Origin: RHKX01 sp046330415
Lineage (GTDB): Bacteria; Actinomycetota; Thermoleophilia; Solirubrobacterales; 70-9
NCBI GenBank assembly: GCA_046330415.1
Contig: JAXLSW010000013.1
Span: 62,001-126,000 of the forward strand
Direction: 5' to 3'
Length of the DNA: 64,000 bases
The first letter of the stretch is position 1. Each line of letters starts with the position of its first letter. A model generated the notes under the pieces. It ran no database searches, was not told the origin of the DNA, and was given only the letters and a program-made list of their open reading frames with translations. The position numbers were made by a program, and so were the translations under genes. Shown here one piece after another: positions 63,293 to 64,000 of this stretch.

Positions 63293-64000
63293 GCGGCGGC
63301 ACATCTCGGGACCCGGGGGCGCGGCGAAGGCCGCGCTCCTCGCGTTTGTTGCGGCCGTTTCCCTTTCGCTGGTCCTTCTCCTCGGCGCCGCCTCAGCGCA
63401 GGCCGCGCCTCCCGCCAACGACGACTTCGCCAACGCGACCGTCCTCGCGGCGGCCCTTCCCGCCAACGAGTCGGGCAACCTCGCCGAGGCCACCCGCGAG
63501 GCCGGAGAGCCCGACCACACCGGGTTCGCGCTCGGCGGCGGCCACACCGTCTGGTACCGCTGGAGCCCCGCCGTCGACACCACCGTCGCCGTCGGGACGT
63601 GCGGGAGCGCCAGCTACGCGGCCGTCTCCGTCTACGCCCACGGGCCGGCGAGCTCGCCCGGCGCGCGGCTCGGCACCACCTCCGGCTGCCTCAACGGCAC
63701 CAGCGCCATCGTCCACGCGCAGGCGGGCCAGAACTACTTCGTCGCCGTCGAGAACGTCAGCCTCGGTGAGGCTCCGGGCGGCTACACGCTGAAGCTCCAG
63801 GTCGCCGGTTCGCTGGCGGGCCGCGTCCTCAACGAGTCCTCTCAGCCGGTCGCCGACCACTGCATCTCGGTGATCGATCCGGCGACCGATACGACCGTGA
63901 CCACCGAGCAGACCGGATCCGACGGCCGCTGGTCGGTGGAGCTGCCGCCGGCGAGCTACCGGGTGCGCTTCGACGGCTGCACGCCGGGCGGCCCCTACGC
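63285..64000 (+). CDS. secreted protein with carboxypeptidase-regulatory-like domain, 3' end outside window
   Basis: Open from ATG 63285 (GATGG before the previous stop) to the window end, 238 codons seen. Signal peptide FVAAVSLSLVLLLGAASAQAA, then PPANDDFANATVL and GHTVWYRWSPAVDTTVAV, a pattern common in bacterial exoproteins (a pre-peptidase-like beta domain). From about residue 180, GSLAGRVLNESSQPVADHCI begins a CarboxypepD_reg-like domain. Function unknown. Confidence 0.65.
   Translation, partial: MGERRHISGPGGAAKAALLAFVAAVSLSLVLLLGAASAQAAPPANDDFANATVLAAALPANESGNLAEATREAGEPDHTGFALGGGHTVWYRWSPAVDTTVAVGTCGSASYAAVSVYAHGPASSPGARLGTTSGCLNGTSAIVHAQAGQNYFVAVENVSLGEAPGGYTLKLQVAGSLAGRVLNESSQPVADHCISVIDPATDTTVTTEQTGSDGRWSVELPPASYRVRFDGCTPGGPY

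Overview
The window is very GC-rich (around 70% by eye) and densely packed, with many ATGA/GTGA/TTGA start-stop overlaps and GTG/TTG starts. The zinc-ribbon L33-SecE-NusG-L11-L1 run, the many secreted proteins with Lys-rich C-terminal beta domains, and the repeat-rich exoproteins suggest an actinobacterium of the Thermoleophilia/Solirubrobacterales type. This is an inference from style; no rRNA or tRNA is present to confirm it.

Layout. (1) 1-12117: three tandem PslG-like glycoside hydrolases, a methyltransferase, a bi-domain oxidoreductase, an O-antigen-ligase-like protein, then a lasso-peptide-like module (B2 protease, PqqD/RRE protein, damaged ABC ATPase, ABC permease). (2) 12244-25302: three giant secreted mosaic proteins. 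Two share an ~85-residue Cys-pair repeat, one carries DUF11 repeats, and one fuses an SGNH esterase to a TolB-like propeller. (3) 25379-26037: a toxin-antitoxin-like pair. (4) 26121-55329: a large surface-polysaccharide locus with two sugar epimerases, a WecA/MraY-type initiating transferase, GT2 and GT4 glycosyltransferases, Wzy, Wzm/Wzt, a MurJ-like flippase, a UbiA prenyltransferase, a second O-antigen ligase, a tandem PhyH dioxygenase, AsnB and a fourth glycoside hydrolase. Pieces usually seen in RiPP (lasso-type) clusters are scattered through it: two more PqqD proteins, an HprK-like kinase and two PF14907-type nucleotidyltransferases. (5) 55352-58668: small secreted and accessory genes and a VapBC module. 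(6) 58925-61479: rpmG-secE-nusG-rplK-rplA. (7) 61645-64000: a second, paralogous VapBC module with the same operator, then secreted proteins.

How it fits together. The core looks like synthesis, export and trimming of one or more cell-surface polysaccharides. Epimerases and WecA start a lipid-linked glycan, glycosyltransferases extend it, Wzm/Wzt and MurJ/Wzy offer two export routes, and the PslG-like hydrolases and giant exoproteins act outside the cell. The most unusual element is the RiPP-like machinery embedded here, above all a PqqD/RRE protein with a C-terminal peptide-like tail (42050-42487) overlapping an HprK-like kinase, followed by a GT2 and a nucleotidyltransferase in one overlapping operon.

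Caution: several genes carry single-base frameshifts in GC-rich tracts (near 1040, 6622, 6790, 7460, 9565, 45105) and a cluster of four near 19540-19750. This may be assembly or sequencing error rather than gene decay.
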